From Jacaranda mimosifolia (Eukaryota > Streptophyta > Magnoliopsida > Lamiales > Bignoniaceae), in assembly GCA_018894105.1 (NCBI GenBank), contig CM032125.1, forward strand, positions 32,349,032-32,413,031: a stretch of DNA of 64,000 nt, read 5' to 3'. Numbering within the stretch: the first letter of the stretch is position 1; every line of letters starts with the position of its first letter. Made by a program: the position numbers and the translations under genes. The notes under the pieces are model-generated. The model was given only the letters and a program-made list of their open reading frames with translations, was not told the DNA's origin and searched no databases. Shown piece after piece: positions 13,396 to 26,015 of the stretch.

Positions 13396-13725
13396 GCCTA
13401 GACGCCACTGGAACAGGGCAGCAAAAGACGCCCTGCGCGCCCGGGTGCGAGGATACCGCGCCTGGGCTTAAGTATTTTGCACCCTAGCGCAAAGTTTTTG
13501 CCAGACTCGGCAACAACAACACTTGAGTGCGCTAGGGCACAATCTGTGCACGCCCCAGCATGTGGCACACGAGTAACTTTGCGCTGGGACGTATGGTTTT
13601 TGCACCCCAGCGCAAAGTTTCTTCCAGACTCGGTAGCAACAACATTTGGGTGCGTTGGGGTGCAGGACTTGTGCGCCCCATTGCGTGGCGCAGGCCCACG
13701 GGCTTTGGGCTTCATTTTCAGGGTA
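13396..13725. repeat. GC-rich palindromic repeat array 1
   Basis: A sharply GC-rich island in AT-rich DNA. Two imperfect copies of a 123-bp unit start at TGCACC (13478 and 13601). Each holds TGCACCCYAGCGCAAAG, then CCAGACTCGG and AACAACA, then a reverse-oriented GTGCGYTRGGGTGCA. Inverted TTGCGC/GCGCAA words make it able to form hairpins. Long ORFs on both strands here (13398-13862 minus, 13477-13785 plus) come from the repeats. It shares its core words with the arrays at 22590, 23826 and 27050. Confidence 0.7.
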
Positions 13726-14978
13726 TATAATTGGCGTTTTCTTTCAGGACAACTAATAACAGATATAACACAAGGGTTTCTATAATGTTTTTGAGAGATT
13801 TTTTCGAGATGGTGTATTAGAACGAGGGTGTTAGGTGTTCTCGTGAGATTTATGGGACACAAATTGTACTATTTTCTTAAATTATTTTTTTATTATCTAG
13901 TGGCATTTCCTTGAACCGCCGCAATTTTTTGAAAAGTGGAAAATATTTTGTGGCGGTTTAAGCTAAATCGATGCTATACGAATATTTTGCGGCGATTAGG
14001 ACCAATGCTATATGAGATATTTCGAGGCGGTTAAGCTACAATGACTAAATTTTTCTAGATTGTTGTCCCTTTAGCATATTGGCTTAGCCTTTGTTTATTT
14101 TGAAGGGTTTTGGTCCATTATTTAATATATATTTATACATAATCCCTTTATAAATATGTAATGCCAATTATTTTTAATAATTTTTTTTATAAGTTCCTAA
14201 AATATAGTGCTTTATATTATAAGCTCTTCTATAAAGTGTAAAGAATTGTTATTAACTTATTTTTAGAATTTGAACATATTACTATAATAATTTAGACCAT
14301 ATGAACTTCAAATATTTATTTAATCCAAACACTTCAAGGATTGTTTTAAAAGATAATATATTTTTATAATTCTTATATATAACAAGATCATATGGGGACG
14401 ATAACATCTTTTTAGTAACAATTAAATTTAAACCCACTTAGTTAGATGATAACATATAGTTTGTACTTGTGTGTTAATATTTTATACTTTGATTAATGAA
14501 ATGAATTATTAATGTTTTTTCTTTGTCCAAAACTCACCATGCAAAAATATTATTCAATTACCTAACAATTTATACATGTAATATAATTTCTTTACTTCAA
14601 TGCAACTATGTTATATTATCCCACACTTTCAGTTAATTTCTTTAATTATTTGATGCTATTATTTTATTTATTCAAATGCCAATTACTATTTATTTTTTAA
14701 AATAACAATATTAATATGAAATATTCTCATGGAACTAATTATGCTATATCATTAATTTTCAAACTTTATCTTCAGTTAAGACTGTGAAAAAAAGTCAAAC
14801 TTTTTGTTCTTTCTATTCTTTTGACTAATGATTAATTTTTCAATACTAAAGAATTTTTATATTTACACACACATGTATGTATATAGTATTTTTGAAGTTA
14901 TCTTAATTTTCCTAATAAAGATCTATTTCTCTCAATCCTAAAAATCGCATTTATCTTTTGCAGGAAGTCATTTTTCAA
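13726..14978. other. AT-rich DNA with CACTA-like subterminal motifs
   Basis: At 13905-14065 several GCGGCGATT / GGCGGTTTAAGC motifs in both orientations precede TTTTTCTAGATTG. These recall the subterminal repeats and TTTTCTTGTAGTG end of plant CACTA elements, but the terminus is not canonical and no left end was found. The remainder to 14978 is AT-rich with nothing recognised. Confidence 0.3.
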
Positions 14979-15222
14979 AATCATTTCTCTCAAACATTCA
15001 ACTCTCTCTTTTGTTGAAGCTGCGTGTTTTGAATTTCATTTCGACCTCTCAAACCCGCACTAAGAATTTGCCTAGAGATTTCTCTCCTCTTCCCACGCCC
15101 AATCATTTCTCTCAAACATCCCACTCTCTCCTTTGTTGAAGGTGTGCACTCTGAATTTCTTTTCCACATCTTAGACTCGCCCTAAGAATTTGTGTAGAGA
15201 TTTCTCTTCTCTTCCCACACCC
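14979..15222. repeat. Tandem duplication of a 122-bp unit
   Basis: Two diverged head-to-tail copies (14979-15100 and 15101-15222). Each begins AATCATTTCTCTCAAACAT and contains TTTGTTGAAG, CTAAGAATTTG and AGAGATTTCTCT. The sequence is CT-rich like a plant leader and lies upstream of the FAR1-related pseudogene, so it may be its old 5' UTR. Confidence 0.7.
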
Positions 15223-17735
15223 CGGCATCACTCCACCTCTCAAAACCCACCGTAAGACCCTCATCTGATTTCTCTCTTCCCCACCTTTCTTCTATACGGC
15301 TGCTAGAGTTGGTATGTAGCGTTCTAATCTTATTTGTTTCCCTCTTTTGTATATTTTTTAGATTTTTATTTGTGTGTGTGTGTGTGTTTTCCTGAATTTT
15401 AAGGATAAACTGAAACTAAGCTTACCTACAACGATTTCAAATTATTAGTTTTTGAAGAATTTGGAGTCAAGGTAACAAATATCATTGTTAAATTCAATTG
15501 ATATAAGATTAGGTGATGATGTTTCCTTTTTTTTTTCCTTTTTTTTAATGTCGATATATATTGTCATTCAAGTGCAAAAACCATGAGAATTTTCCTAAAT
15601 TTTACTTTATTTTTGACTATTTATGTATCATTTTTCCATTTTATGAAATAATAAATGTATTTCAAAAGTTATGGTTCATTTCGAGGCTGTAACTCTTCAT
15701 CTTGTTTTCACTAGCCCTTGAAAGTTTCTTCTCAGTTGGCTTATCGTGATGACTTATAAATTGATATCAAAACAGTGGTTCAAAAAAAGCAGAAAAACTT
15801 ATGAAAAGGAAAACTGAGTTAATCAAACTAGCCATTATTGAAATTGGGTGATACTTTGGGAAACTTTTAGGTTCATTTAGTTTTATGTGAATTGAACTCT
15901 TTTTGCTCTATGTAGTTTATATGTATATGTTGACACAAATAAAAAATTTTAGGAGTGCATAATCGTGGCTATTACTTTCTAGGAAATGAAATACGTGTAT
16001 ACTCCTAGATTTTAGATACCGGAATATTTCTAGTTGGTAGGATCCAATGCACTTATCAGGCAATTGGCAGCCAATCCTTAACCCCCCCTACATTTTTTGT
16101 TTTCTTTTTGCTTTTTATGTTCTAGTTTATGAATACCATATGCAGCAGTTTGAATTACTCTTTGTGTTGATATTATTAAATGCACTTTGGTGATTTCAAT
16201 AGAAGAATGAAAATGCACTTCATAGTTCATATGGATAGGAGGGACAAAGAAGGATCTATAGAGATATGATGAGAGTCTTGAATATTTAATTAGTATCGGA
16301 GGCAAAATAGGAACTGATATTTAACATGGAACTTTTAGTCCTAACAAGGAAGATACACACATTTTGTTGGAATGAACAAATTGGGCCATTAATGGTATGA
16401 AGTTGATTTCTAAGTTGGTGTTGGTTATTGAATAAAAAAGCAAGTGGATCTATTATTGCTACTTAGCTCTTATGGATCTTCACATTCTCATATGCATTTA
16501 ATATGTAAAAGAAAATTTAATTTTTACTAATATTGTTATATTCGATTATTTTGTATTGACCAATTAAGAAACCTTCCATAGTCTTCTATTATTTTGCATG
16601 GACTGATCAAGAAACCCTATGTCGTCACTAATTCATTTGAAAATCTGCTCAAAGATGCAACTTTTATGTTTTTTATGTGTGGGATTGTGTACTTATACTT
16701 GTATGAACATAGATGCAATTACATTTGAATGAATGTTACATATACACCTTGCCGGGCTAACTAAATTAATATCCGTTAGTTGAAGGCTGTGGTTTATTAA
16801 AATCTATTTAATTCTAATTTGAAATTTTGAGTAAAACAAATCTTTGTTTTTTGAGGCTGTACTAATTTTTCTTTTATTAGAATTATTGGGTATTTTCTAT
16901 ATTACCAAATTTTGAATTATCGGAGCGCCATCCTTGAAGGGTTTGCTTAGTTAGTCATACTATGAGGTAAAATGAAATTGAAAGAAGTGGAAAAAGAAAC
17001 ATGAAATAAAAAGCAGGGGTGGGTGGGATGGTAGAAATTTCTAGTTTAGCTTTGTTAATTTTCTTTTTACTTCTCCAGTATATTGATTGGATTGAGATTA
17101 ATGGAGGACTTAATTTGGCATGGGAATTATTGATATTGATGAGTTGATACTATTTTTTGATTAAGGAATTTTGCAGGCAAAATGCAAAATTGCAAAAATT
17201 CAAGTATGATATTAAATCAATTGAAGCGTGGAAGACATACGGTAAATTTAGGCACAAACATATAATGCCTCTAGTGATGGTGAAAAACATTTTTGCAAGC
17301 ATTATTTTCTTTGTGTCACTGTCAACTATATTTGTGTATTGAACAGCTGATAGGAAGTACTTTGACAACTCTCAGTTTTTATTACTGAAGAATGAGAAAC
17401 TTTATAACTTGAACTTATAAATATAGAAAGAATAGCACACCTTGAACTTTTCATGAGCTTCCTTGTCATATTTTTCTCTTTCTCTAAAGGAGACTCCTTT
17501 AGACTAGGAAACATAAATTTCTCGTATCTTCTCTTTAATACTTGATTTCTGTAATCTTCTTTGGTTACTTAATGGCTATGTAATAGTAATTTGCTTGTGG
17601 TAGTATATGCTGTAGAATCCTTTTTAAGTATTTTTTGATTTTATTATTTGTCTCTCACTTTTCATCGCTCTCTCTACTTCCACTTTATTTCTATAAAATT
17701 CATATCAATAGGTCCATATAAAGGGCTGTGCCAAA
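15223..17735. other. Region upstream of the FAR1-related pseudogene
   Basis: AT-rich, with a short (TG)n run at about 15371-15387. It probably contains the leader introns of the downstream FAR1-related locus. Small ORFs on both strands at 17150-17514 show nothing recognisable. Confidence 0.4.
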
Positions 17736-19621
17736 ATGGAGCATGAAGAAGTTAGCAGTTCCCTTATCATCAGTGACGGAAGTGTTATAATTGATAGTGA
17801 AGATTCCCACAGTAATTCAAGTTTGGCAGAGGATTTTGTTGATGAACCAGAGCGTGTATCCAATAATGTGAATCCTGAGAAGGTTATGAGTTTGGTGTTC
17901 GAAATAATCGACGAAGCACAATCATTCTACATTGAATATGGTAGAGAACAAGGCTTTGACATTCATCGACAAACTTGGAAAATAGAAAAGCCAAAATGTG
18001 AAACATGCAAGATATAGTTCGTAAGAAAAAGATATCGTAATTGTGAAGAGTGCATTGAGGTAGGAAAAGATGACAAACATTGGTTGGTGAAGAATTGTGA
18101 GTGAGTTTGTTATCGTGAAGGCTGTCGCAAGACACCAAAACTAAGGTATGTTCGGTAGAGAAAAGCTAAACCAGACCTCAAATGCAAGTGCGAAACAAGA
18201 TACGTGTAGCGCATAATAGATTCTCTAATATGTACAATTTCACCCGATTTGTGGCCAAACATAATCATTCCTTGGACCCTAATAACTCGGCTTATCACTT
18301 GCGATGCAATAGGTATAAATTTAACTTATTTATTTGGTTTGTCATGTTATTATGGTGTTTTAAATAGTGTGTGCGTGATGATTCTATTTATCATATTTAT
18401 GTAAGTTTTATTCAAAATTTTCAGGTATCTCACATCATCAGATCAATCATCGTTGACATTACTTACAGAAATTGGAATGACTCCTAATTTTGTCTTGAAC
18501 TATCTGGAACATTTGAGAGGAGGAGCTGGGAATCTACCATTTAGAAAAAAAGATGCGTACAACTATTTGCAAAAGCAACGAATGAGAATGATTAGAAATG
18601 GTGATGTGAAAACTACAATTTCTTTGCTTGAAGAAATGAGGTCCGATGATAAAGATTGTGTATTTGAATACACTACTTGCATAGATGGTGCTCTGACTAG
18701 GCTTTTTTGGTGTGACGGAATGTCAAGGGTGGAATTTGATTTATTTGGTGATGTGCTTTTATTTGATAGTACATATCAGACCAACAAATACAAATTCCCG
18801 ATTGTTATGTTATTGGGTGTAAATAATCATGGTAGCACTTGTGTGTTTGGCACAACCATTTTATAGAATTAAACTACTGAAGCTTATAAATGGTTATTGA
18901 GAACCTTTTGCGAGACTATGAATGGAAAATGTCCTGGTGTTGTATTCACTAATCAAGATGCATCTATGAAAGCTACAATACTGTCTAAATTTCCTGATGC
19001 TAGATATCAATTGTGCAGCTGGCATCTAGCTTAAAATGCTGCTAGCAAGGTAGGTCATGATTTTGCAAGTGGATTCTCACGATTATTGCAAAAGATATGT
19101 TCTGAGGAAGAATTTGATGAGAGGTGGGCTGCATTGGTTGAGAAGTATAACGTTGTTAACAATCCATGGGTTGTTGAAGCTTATGAAAAGAAACATTTAT
19201 AGGGTGAAGCCTTTTTTCGTGGACAATTTACGGCAGGTATGAAATCAACTCAACGTTGTGAGTCTATGAATTTCTTGGTAAAACTAGTAGCTAAAAAGAG
19301 GTTTATAATTACCGAGTTCCTAAAGCACTATCACGGCACCATTAAGAAGATCCACAATGATTTCTTTGAAAAGCAAGAAGCATGTGAGAAGATAACCCCA
19401 GCAGTCCGGGATAGTCTATTAAAGAAACTTGTGATGAATGGGGCTAAATTTTGCACAAATAAGATGTTTCTAAAGCTTCAAGAATAAATTCTTGCCGAAC
19501 AGGGATTGGTGCAAGAAAAAATGTTGGAGATATGTGATGGGAAATATGAGTTCAGTTTTCAGAACTTAAAAAAATCGAACGAACATAAGTACTCGGTTGA
19601 AATTGATCAAGCTGATGGGAG

Positions 19622-19653
<32 letters not shown>

Positions 19654-20950
19654 ATGTGTGTGTGTGTGTGTGTGAATGTTCCATGCTTGAATCGAAGGGT
19701 ATTCCTTATTGTCACATCATATCTGCTTTTAAGTCTTTAAGATTTGATTTATTTCTAGCAGGTAGCAACATCCTCAGTGGCATATTAATGTAGGCAGGAA
19801 ATTGAAAATTTTATTAAAAAAAGAGTTTCCGAGACCAAACACTCAGAGGTCTAGGTTTGCCCGCATCAATAAAGAATGTTTGAATTTATGTTATTTTGCA
19901 TCGCAGACTGATAGTGGATGTTTGCATTCGATAAATTCTGTGAAAGAAGCAACAAAAGAAGCCGAAAAGCAATTCATCAATCAATCTATAAGCGATGGAG
20001 TATCAAACAGTGGTTATAACTCAACATGTACACCGAGGCAATTAGATGTTGAGGTTGCTGACCCAAATAAAGATAGGATAAAGAATGACTTGCGGGATCT
20101 TAGTCGAAGTAAGTGTCAAAGTAGTGTTCATTCAAGAAGACAGAAATGCAGCATATGTGGGTAAGCTATTTTTATCTTTGCTAAGTTTTGATCATTTTTG
20201 TAATTGTATGCAATAATTGTCCATAGTGAGTTATGTTTTATATTATATTAATCATGTGTTTGCAATGTTGTTTGAGTAGAGTCGCACGATATAAGTCTAG
20301 TACATGCTGGAATAACAAATCTAGGGGTAATAATAGGTCCAAAATTAGTAACAATAGTACAAACAAGGAGAGGACCAATCCCAATAATACACCAACTGAT
20401 GAACAGCCACACGGTGATAACACTGCAAACCAACAGCCTGATCTTTGTTCTTCTAAGATGCATAAAGAAGCTTCGGCTAATAATGTGATGCAATCAGGCG
20501 TTTATTGTCCTAGCCAATCTCCCATGCAAACACACACTAGCTTGCTTCCTTTAAACCACATGTAGGTGATTTTGAATTTAAATTATAAGTTTGTTTTTCA
20601 GCATTTGCAAAAATATGTTAATAAACTTTTCATATTTTGGCGTGCATTTAATGTTATATGAATAATTTATATATTGTTAGTAGTTTTATATTCTGACATG
20701 TATTTCAGGTTGGAGGAATGAGTCACACAGCTATTCTGAACCAGATTCATATGAATGCATTTAATGGTGTTCAACTGCAGGGTGTAAGTGAAAAGTTATT
20801 GGTTGAGAGTATGTCTCTTTATTTAATCAAACTCATATAGTTGCAAATTTTATTTTGGATATTTGTCATACAAAATTCATGCAGGCTGGAGTTAATTATA
20901 TTCCTCCTTGGACGTCATCTTACCCTATTTGGCTGTCCCAAACCAGTTGC
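17736..20950 (+). pseudogene. FAR1-RELATED SEQUENCE (MULE-derived transposase-like) pseudogene
   Basis: ATG at 17736 opens an acidic N terminus followed by a FAR1 DNA-binding region (AQSFYIEYGREQGFDIHRQT; later FVAKHNHSLDPN in another frame). A MULE transposase core follows from 18453: GALTRLFWCDGMSR, LLFDSTYQTNKYKFPIVMLL with the first catalytic Asp, VVFTNQDASMKATILSKF with the second, and CSWHL. A SWIM zinc finger CECSMLESKGIPYCHI lies near 19675-19720. A C-terminal tail with further exons continues to about 20950. Stops at about 18016, 18866, 19033 and 19201, several frameshifts and a TG microsatellite next to the SWIM finger show it is dead. FAR1/FHY3 relatives are domesticated transposases acting as transcription factors. 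Whether this is a decayed host gene or a decayed element is open; no flanking inverted repeats were found. Confidence 0.85.
19630..19674 (+). repeat. (TG)n microsatellite inside a former coding exon
   Basis: About 45 bases of TG repeats with a TATG interruption lie just upstream of the SWIM finger codons. In the open frame they read as alternating Cys-Val. Confidence 0.9.
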
Positions 20951-22589
20951 CACCCTAACATGCCTAAGTAAGTCAGTTCATTAGTTTGGATAGGTAATAT
21001 CTTGCTTAGTAAGTTCTCATCTACCATCCAAATCTCTTATTTTCTTTTCTTTCTAGGCATTATCTTACTTTGGGAAAAAAAACTGCACTCCAAATATGCT
21101 TTTTGCTTTCAGCAGCTTTACAAAAAATGTGTTTATCTAACAATGAATATAAGTAAATCACATCGGAATAAGTGTAAAAGAAACTAATCTGTTGCTCACA
21201 TGTAGTTTCTTGATTTATTTTTATAACCATTGTTATGATTTCTTCATTGACGATGCCAATGGAAAATGAAAATGATAAGCATTCTATATAGTGAGTGAAA
21301 CTATGAAAGATAATGATGTGCTTGTGCAGTATAAGGTATTAAGTTTTATTTAAACTCAAAAGTTAGCTTTTATTTCTTATGAAACTTTGAATTTTGGTTT
21401 GGCTCATGTTGAAATGGTGCAACACCTTGTTCGCTGTTCTCTGGTGTTAAATGTTTCTGAGGAGATTGTTTTTGTCTACCGTGATGTGTTGGTTTCTGCT
21501 GATCAGTTTGTTTTGCTGCTGACGTGCTACTTGATTTTATGTGCTACTATAATATTCAGTTTAGTTACTGTCTCCACTCACCTGGTCAGCCGCATTTGTT
21601 GTTCTTCTACTGCTTCTTGTGTGCCACAATATTCCTGTAGTTGCCGTTTTTGTTTCGGCAAATTAGTGCAATTTCTCTGGTGATGAAGGCCGACCAGTTT
21701 TATTCCGTCTGAAATTTTATTCTTCAAAAACTGTTTTGCTTCATTCTCAAGCTGATACAGAGGCTGCCACGGTGTCCTGCCGCTGCATCCACAACACTTT
21801 ATTTTTGTATAATACCAATGGAAGTTGTACATTTTGCACATTTGTATAGCTATACATAGCAGTTGCCCTTTTGCTTTCAGCCAATCATTAGATGTGTTGT
21901 GTGAGGTATTGTCAGTTTATATATGTTTTGTTTCTTTTATATATTCAGTAACCTATGAACTTATGTTTTAGCCGGAGTAGGACGACCTCATAGCCTCAAT
22001 ATGTTCTGCCCATCATTCAATTTTGCTTTCTATATCCCTAAAAGCGAGTGCCTAAGTGGATTGATGCTCAAATAATTTAACAAAGGTATTGCTGCAAAAT
22101 TTTCACAATTTTGGGCAATAACATAGGTGACTAACGCTAGTCATAATAAATTTAATTCGTGTGATATGCATCAACCGACTATACCGTCCAATCACTTTTA
22201 ATCGATAACTTGCTAATTAGGTTTTTTTAACTTGCTACCGATACAACCAGTATATATATGTTATCGTAGTGTTTGTTTAATTCAATTTATAAAAGTAGGG
22301 AAAAATTGTCTTTTTAGCCTTATAATTTAATTTTGGTCTTTTTTAGTCCCAAAGTAATGAAATTCAACATTTTTAGTCCAAAATTTGCAAACGTTTTAAT
22401 ACTTTCAATCCTCCTCCCAATTTTTTGTTAAAATTTAGACAAAAAGTATTATGAATTTATGAATTTGACCTAAAATTTTATCTATTTATGGAAAAAAAAA
22501 TTCACAAAATATATTATTTAACCATGATTAATAAAATTAAAAATTAAGCACCATAAAAACTATTTTAAAAAATAAAATAAAAAATTTAT
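20951..22589. other. Intergenic DNA downstream of the FAR1-related pseudogene
   Basis: No gene recognised. The ORFs at 21387-21683 (plus) and 21578-21841 (minus) overlap and match nothing known to me. At 22300-22450 a TTTTAGTCC-type stretch resembles the flanks of common dispersed plant repeats and leads into GC-rich array 2. Confidence 0.4.
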
Positions 22590-23150
22590 TGTGCCCCACG
22601 CAAGGCAATGTCCGGCAGGATAGTATACTTTGAGCCGGGGCGCAAACAGGTGTCTATAGGACAAAGCACTTGGCGTCGGAGCACTATATTTTTGCGCCCT
22701 GGTACGAACTATCCATTTAGACAGTATCTTTGAGCTGGGGTGCAGAGATCCTGTGCCCCGGTGCAAGTATACTTTCCAGATGGACAGTTCACCTCGCCCG
22801 GGGCGCCAAAATATGGTGCCCCAACACAAAAGTGTGCACCTTGCATCGGGTCGCCATATTTTTTCGCCCAGATGCGAGTGCACTATCCATCATGATAGTA
22901 TGTTTGCATTGGGGCACAAAGATCCTGAGCCCCGATGCAAACATATTGTCCCAATGGACAATGCACCTTGTGCCTGGGCACAAAAATTGTGGTGCTCTGT
23001 ATCTACGTCAGGGTGTCATATTTTTGTACCTTGAAGCGAGGTACACAGTCTGGGATACTATGTTTGCGCCAGGGCGCATAGATCCTGAGCCCCGGCACAA
23101 ATAGCTTTCCTGGAGCCCAATATGCCATGCGCCGGGGTGCCATTTGTGTG
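22590..23150. repeat. GC-rich palindromic repeat array 2
   Basis: A run of diverged units of very roughly 60 bp. Each pairs a GCGCCCCGGYGCAA-type palindrome with a TGTCCNNNNGGACA-type palindrome, for example TTGTCCCAATGGACAATG near 22948. Words such as GGCGCCAAAATATGG and GGGGCACAAAGATCCTGAG recur. Overlapping ORFs on both strands are by-products of the repeats. Confidence 0.7.
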
Positions 23151-23825
23151 ATAAAATGTACCCCAAAATTATTCAAAAGTAGCTCGTGTATTAGATTGGG
23201 TGCGCTTTTATACAAACTCATATTTAGACATGTTGTTTATATTGTTCTCAATTTTTAATTATTTTAAAAATATTTTGAACTATTTTTATATGAGATTTAT
23301 ATTGTATGTAACTTCAAAAATTCTAGATATCACAATACATTTTGTAACAAAATATGCAAAAAAATGCATTATGTGTACGCTAACATTCCATGAAAAATTA
23401 AGCAAAAAATAGAGATAAATTAATTCTCAAAATTCATAATTGTTGCCATATGTCAAATAAGCCTAAAAGTAATATACCTTTATTAAAAATAGATAAATAA
23501 ACAAATAAATAAAAATTAGTGGATGTGCGATACATTGTCTTCACTCCATGTCTATCTTGAAGCTTATTCTTTTGTTGGGTGTTTGTCCACAATAATTTAA
23601 TAAAAGTAATAAATATAAAATTTATAAAATCTAGATTTATAATAAAAGAAAAATAAAAAATATTTAAAACATCTTTCAAGAATTTAAATTGATGTGGGAT
23701 ATTATTATATTGATAAGATTCCACTTGATTTGGGATCACATCCAAATTGATACAAATTTAAAGTGAGACACGATCATATTGATATAAAATATTATCCAAT
23801 ACAAGTACTGTCCAACTGGACACAT
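23151..23825. other. AT-rich spacer between two GC-rich arrays
   Basis: Very AT-rich; no gene, RNA or repeat recognised. It abruptly separates arrays 2 and 3. Confidence 0.5.
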
Positions 23826-24360
23826 CTTTGGGCCGGGGCACTAGTCCTTTGCACTACATCGCAATTCTACCATCCATTTGAACATTATCATGTGCAGGTG
23901 CACAATATACTTGCACCCCAGCGCAAGATATACCATCCTTTGCAATCCGATAGTTAAAATTTAAACTTATTTTAGCTTTTAAAAGCTTGACAGTAGTGCG
24001 CCGGGGTGCCACATTCTTGCACCCCAGCGTGTGCTTATTGTCCAAGAGGACATGAGACTTGTGCCTCGGCGCAACAATCCTGCGCCCCAGCGCAAGGCTA
24101 CTGTCCACAAGGACATCAATCTTGCGCGCCAGTGCAATAATACTGTCATTGTGGACAGTATCCATTATGGCTGTAGATTTGCGCCGGGACGCTCCGATCT
24201 TGCGCCCCGGCACATAACTACTTTCATTATAGATAGTAGCTAGCGCAAAGACCCTTGCGCCCCGGTGCAAGACTGTTGTTCTTGTGGACAGTAGCCTTGC
24301 GCTGGGGCGCATGATTGTTGCGCTGTGGCGCACGCCTACTGTCCTTTTTGGACATATAGC
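23826..24360. repeat. GC-rich palindromic repeat array 3 (clearest of the four)
   Basis: At least six TACTGTCC...GGACAGTA-type palindromes, near 24036, 24098, 24141, 24217, 24272 and 24338, alternate with CTTGCGCCCCGGCGCAAG-type palindromes. Spacing is irregular, about 45-75 bp. An AT-rich gap of about 50 bases near 23950-23990 interrupts it. It continues the family seen in arrays 1, 2 and 4. Confidence 0.75.
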
Positions 24361-24895
24361 TCGTCCTTTTGTCGTTAGATGTGTACATCATATAGGAAAT
24401 GTTTGATTATGGTAAGATCAACGTTATTAATGGGACATGGGGCGGTTTTGCTCTATGTAAATTGATACATTTTATGTGGGATAATTTTTTGTTCAATATT
24501 AGTTAATGTTAGAAAGTAAATTCAAAATTTGGATATCTGGTAAAGCGAATTTATCTGATCATATGAGTCATAAGACAACACCGCTAAATACTTTTTAATT
24601 ATTTATACTAGGTCTTGTATGACGTTAGAGTCGAGGGCAGTAAATCAATTTATACATTACTCCTCCCTCTTTCATACAACTACACATTCTTTATTTGATT
24701 AATTTGAGCTTTGTCACTTTTTTTTTATAATAATAATTCATGTAAGAAGAAAGAAGTAGTTAAAATTCATATTAATTTGGCCTCAAAGTGAGACAATATC
24801 AACATGATAGATGCTTGACCAAAAAAAGGAAACAATAGCAAATGCATATAGAAATTGCTCAAAGAAAAGGAAAAGGAGTTAAGATAGGCTCCAGG
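24361..24895. other. AT-rich DNA between array 3 and the transposon-related ORF
   Basis: No gene recognised. It is likely part of the same mobile unit as the neighbouring ORF, by position only. Confidence 0.35.
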
Positions 24896-26015
24896 TTAAT
24901 CGTCAGCATTGTCATCCTCATTGGCCTCTGGGGGTGGAACTGTAGCATCAGGAACATCAAAGCGTGGTAGGGGTGGGAAAGTGGGCCACTCTTCAGATAG
25001 GATATTATAATATTGCGCTAACGTCGTATACCACTATTGTTGAGCAACAAGACATGCTTGTCGATGCTCCTCAACAACCCGACGGTGTTCCTCTGCGGCC
25101 TGCTGGTTAGATAGTACTTGTGCAAGCATGTTCTCCAACCTATCAAGATGTTGTGATGTGGTCCGATGTTGATACTAAGGAGCTGGATCCTTCGGAAGAG
25201 GATGTGGGGCTGGATCAATTCTATGCTCAGGATTAATGGAGTCGGGATGGAGCAACTCCTCACTATGGTCCCATTTAACCCCTGCAGCGGCACATAATTC
25301 TATAATGAGATTGGGAAACGATAAGCTGTCTTGAGAGCTTCCCAGTGCACATCGATGTATCATAGAGTTAATCAAAAATCTAATATCAATGGGAACCTCT
25401 TCTAAGATAGCATACATCATGATAGCCCTCTCCTGAGTAATTTCACTAAGGTGGAAACTCAGTAACATCCGTGCAGAAACAACTTTAACCAGCATAAGCT
25501 CTCATCATTCAATTGGGATGATTTGAAATGTCGAAGCTAATATTAGCTCCTACAGTCCATGCCAGTGGTTGCGTGCAAATGCGCTCCACCACCCTATCAA
25601 TAGATATCTCTGTCTCTATAAATTACTGATACTCATCTTCACTATCAATGCAAGGTGTCTCAAAAAAGTTATTCATAGCCTCTTGTGACATAGATACTTG
25701 ACAACCCCGAACAAATATGTCATCTCCATCTGTGAATTGAAGATTAGTGTACAACTCTCTAACAACTGGTCTGACTGCTACTGAGGGAGGTGCAACAAAT
25801 TTAAACTAACTTTTTCTTTCTATGATTTGTTGTCTGAATGGATTTTATCTACTGTTTGCATTTATCCTTCTCTTTTTCACAAAAGGTCGGTCCCTAGTGA
25901 CTTTTGAATAAAGCTCCTGTGCTTTAACTGAAATAAAACGACTACCATCAAATGTTGGCCTTCTACTACTCAATGCCTCATTTTTATTTCTCTTTCTACT
26001 AGCTTTGGGTGCCAT
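24896..26015 (-). pseudogene. 'Putative plant transposon protein' domain ORF, broken
   Basis: Reading from ATG 26015 to TAA 24898-24896, one minus frame gives a continuous protein interrupted by several in-frame stops. It starts MAPKASRKRNKNEALSSRRP, a basic region. The middle reads FTDGDDIFVRGCQVSMSQEA, then ITQERAIMMYAILEEVPIDI and FPNLIIELCAAAGVKWDHSE. It ends with a Gln/His-rich segment and an acidic tail. This order resembles the plant-specific domain found in uncharacterised transposon-associated proteins. The biochemical role of that family is not established. At least four stops, including the pair just before ELMLVKVV near 25500, make it non-functional. GC-rich arrays lie on both sides. 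Confidence 0.65.

Noticed and set aside
13478..13620. CRISPR-like array
   Set aside because: Repeats are long, diverged and palindromic without unique spacers, and the DNA is plant nuclear.
13905..14065. Complete CACTA transposon
   Set aside because: Subterminal-like GCGGCG motifs are present, but there is no CACTACAAGAA start, no matching pair of ends and no transposase.
22560..24333. Overlapping ORFs on both strands, 60-159 codons, rich in Cys, His, Arg and Pro
   Set aside because: They track the GC-rich palindromic repeats on both strands at once, have no conserved domain and start at arbitrary repeat positions.
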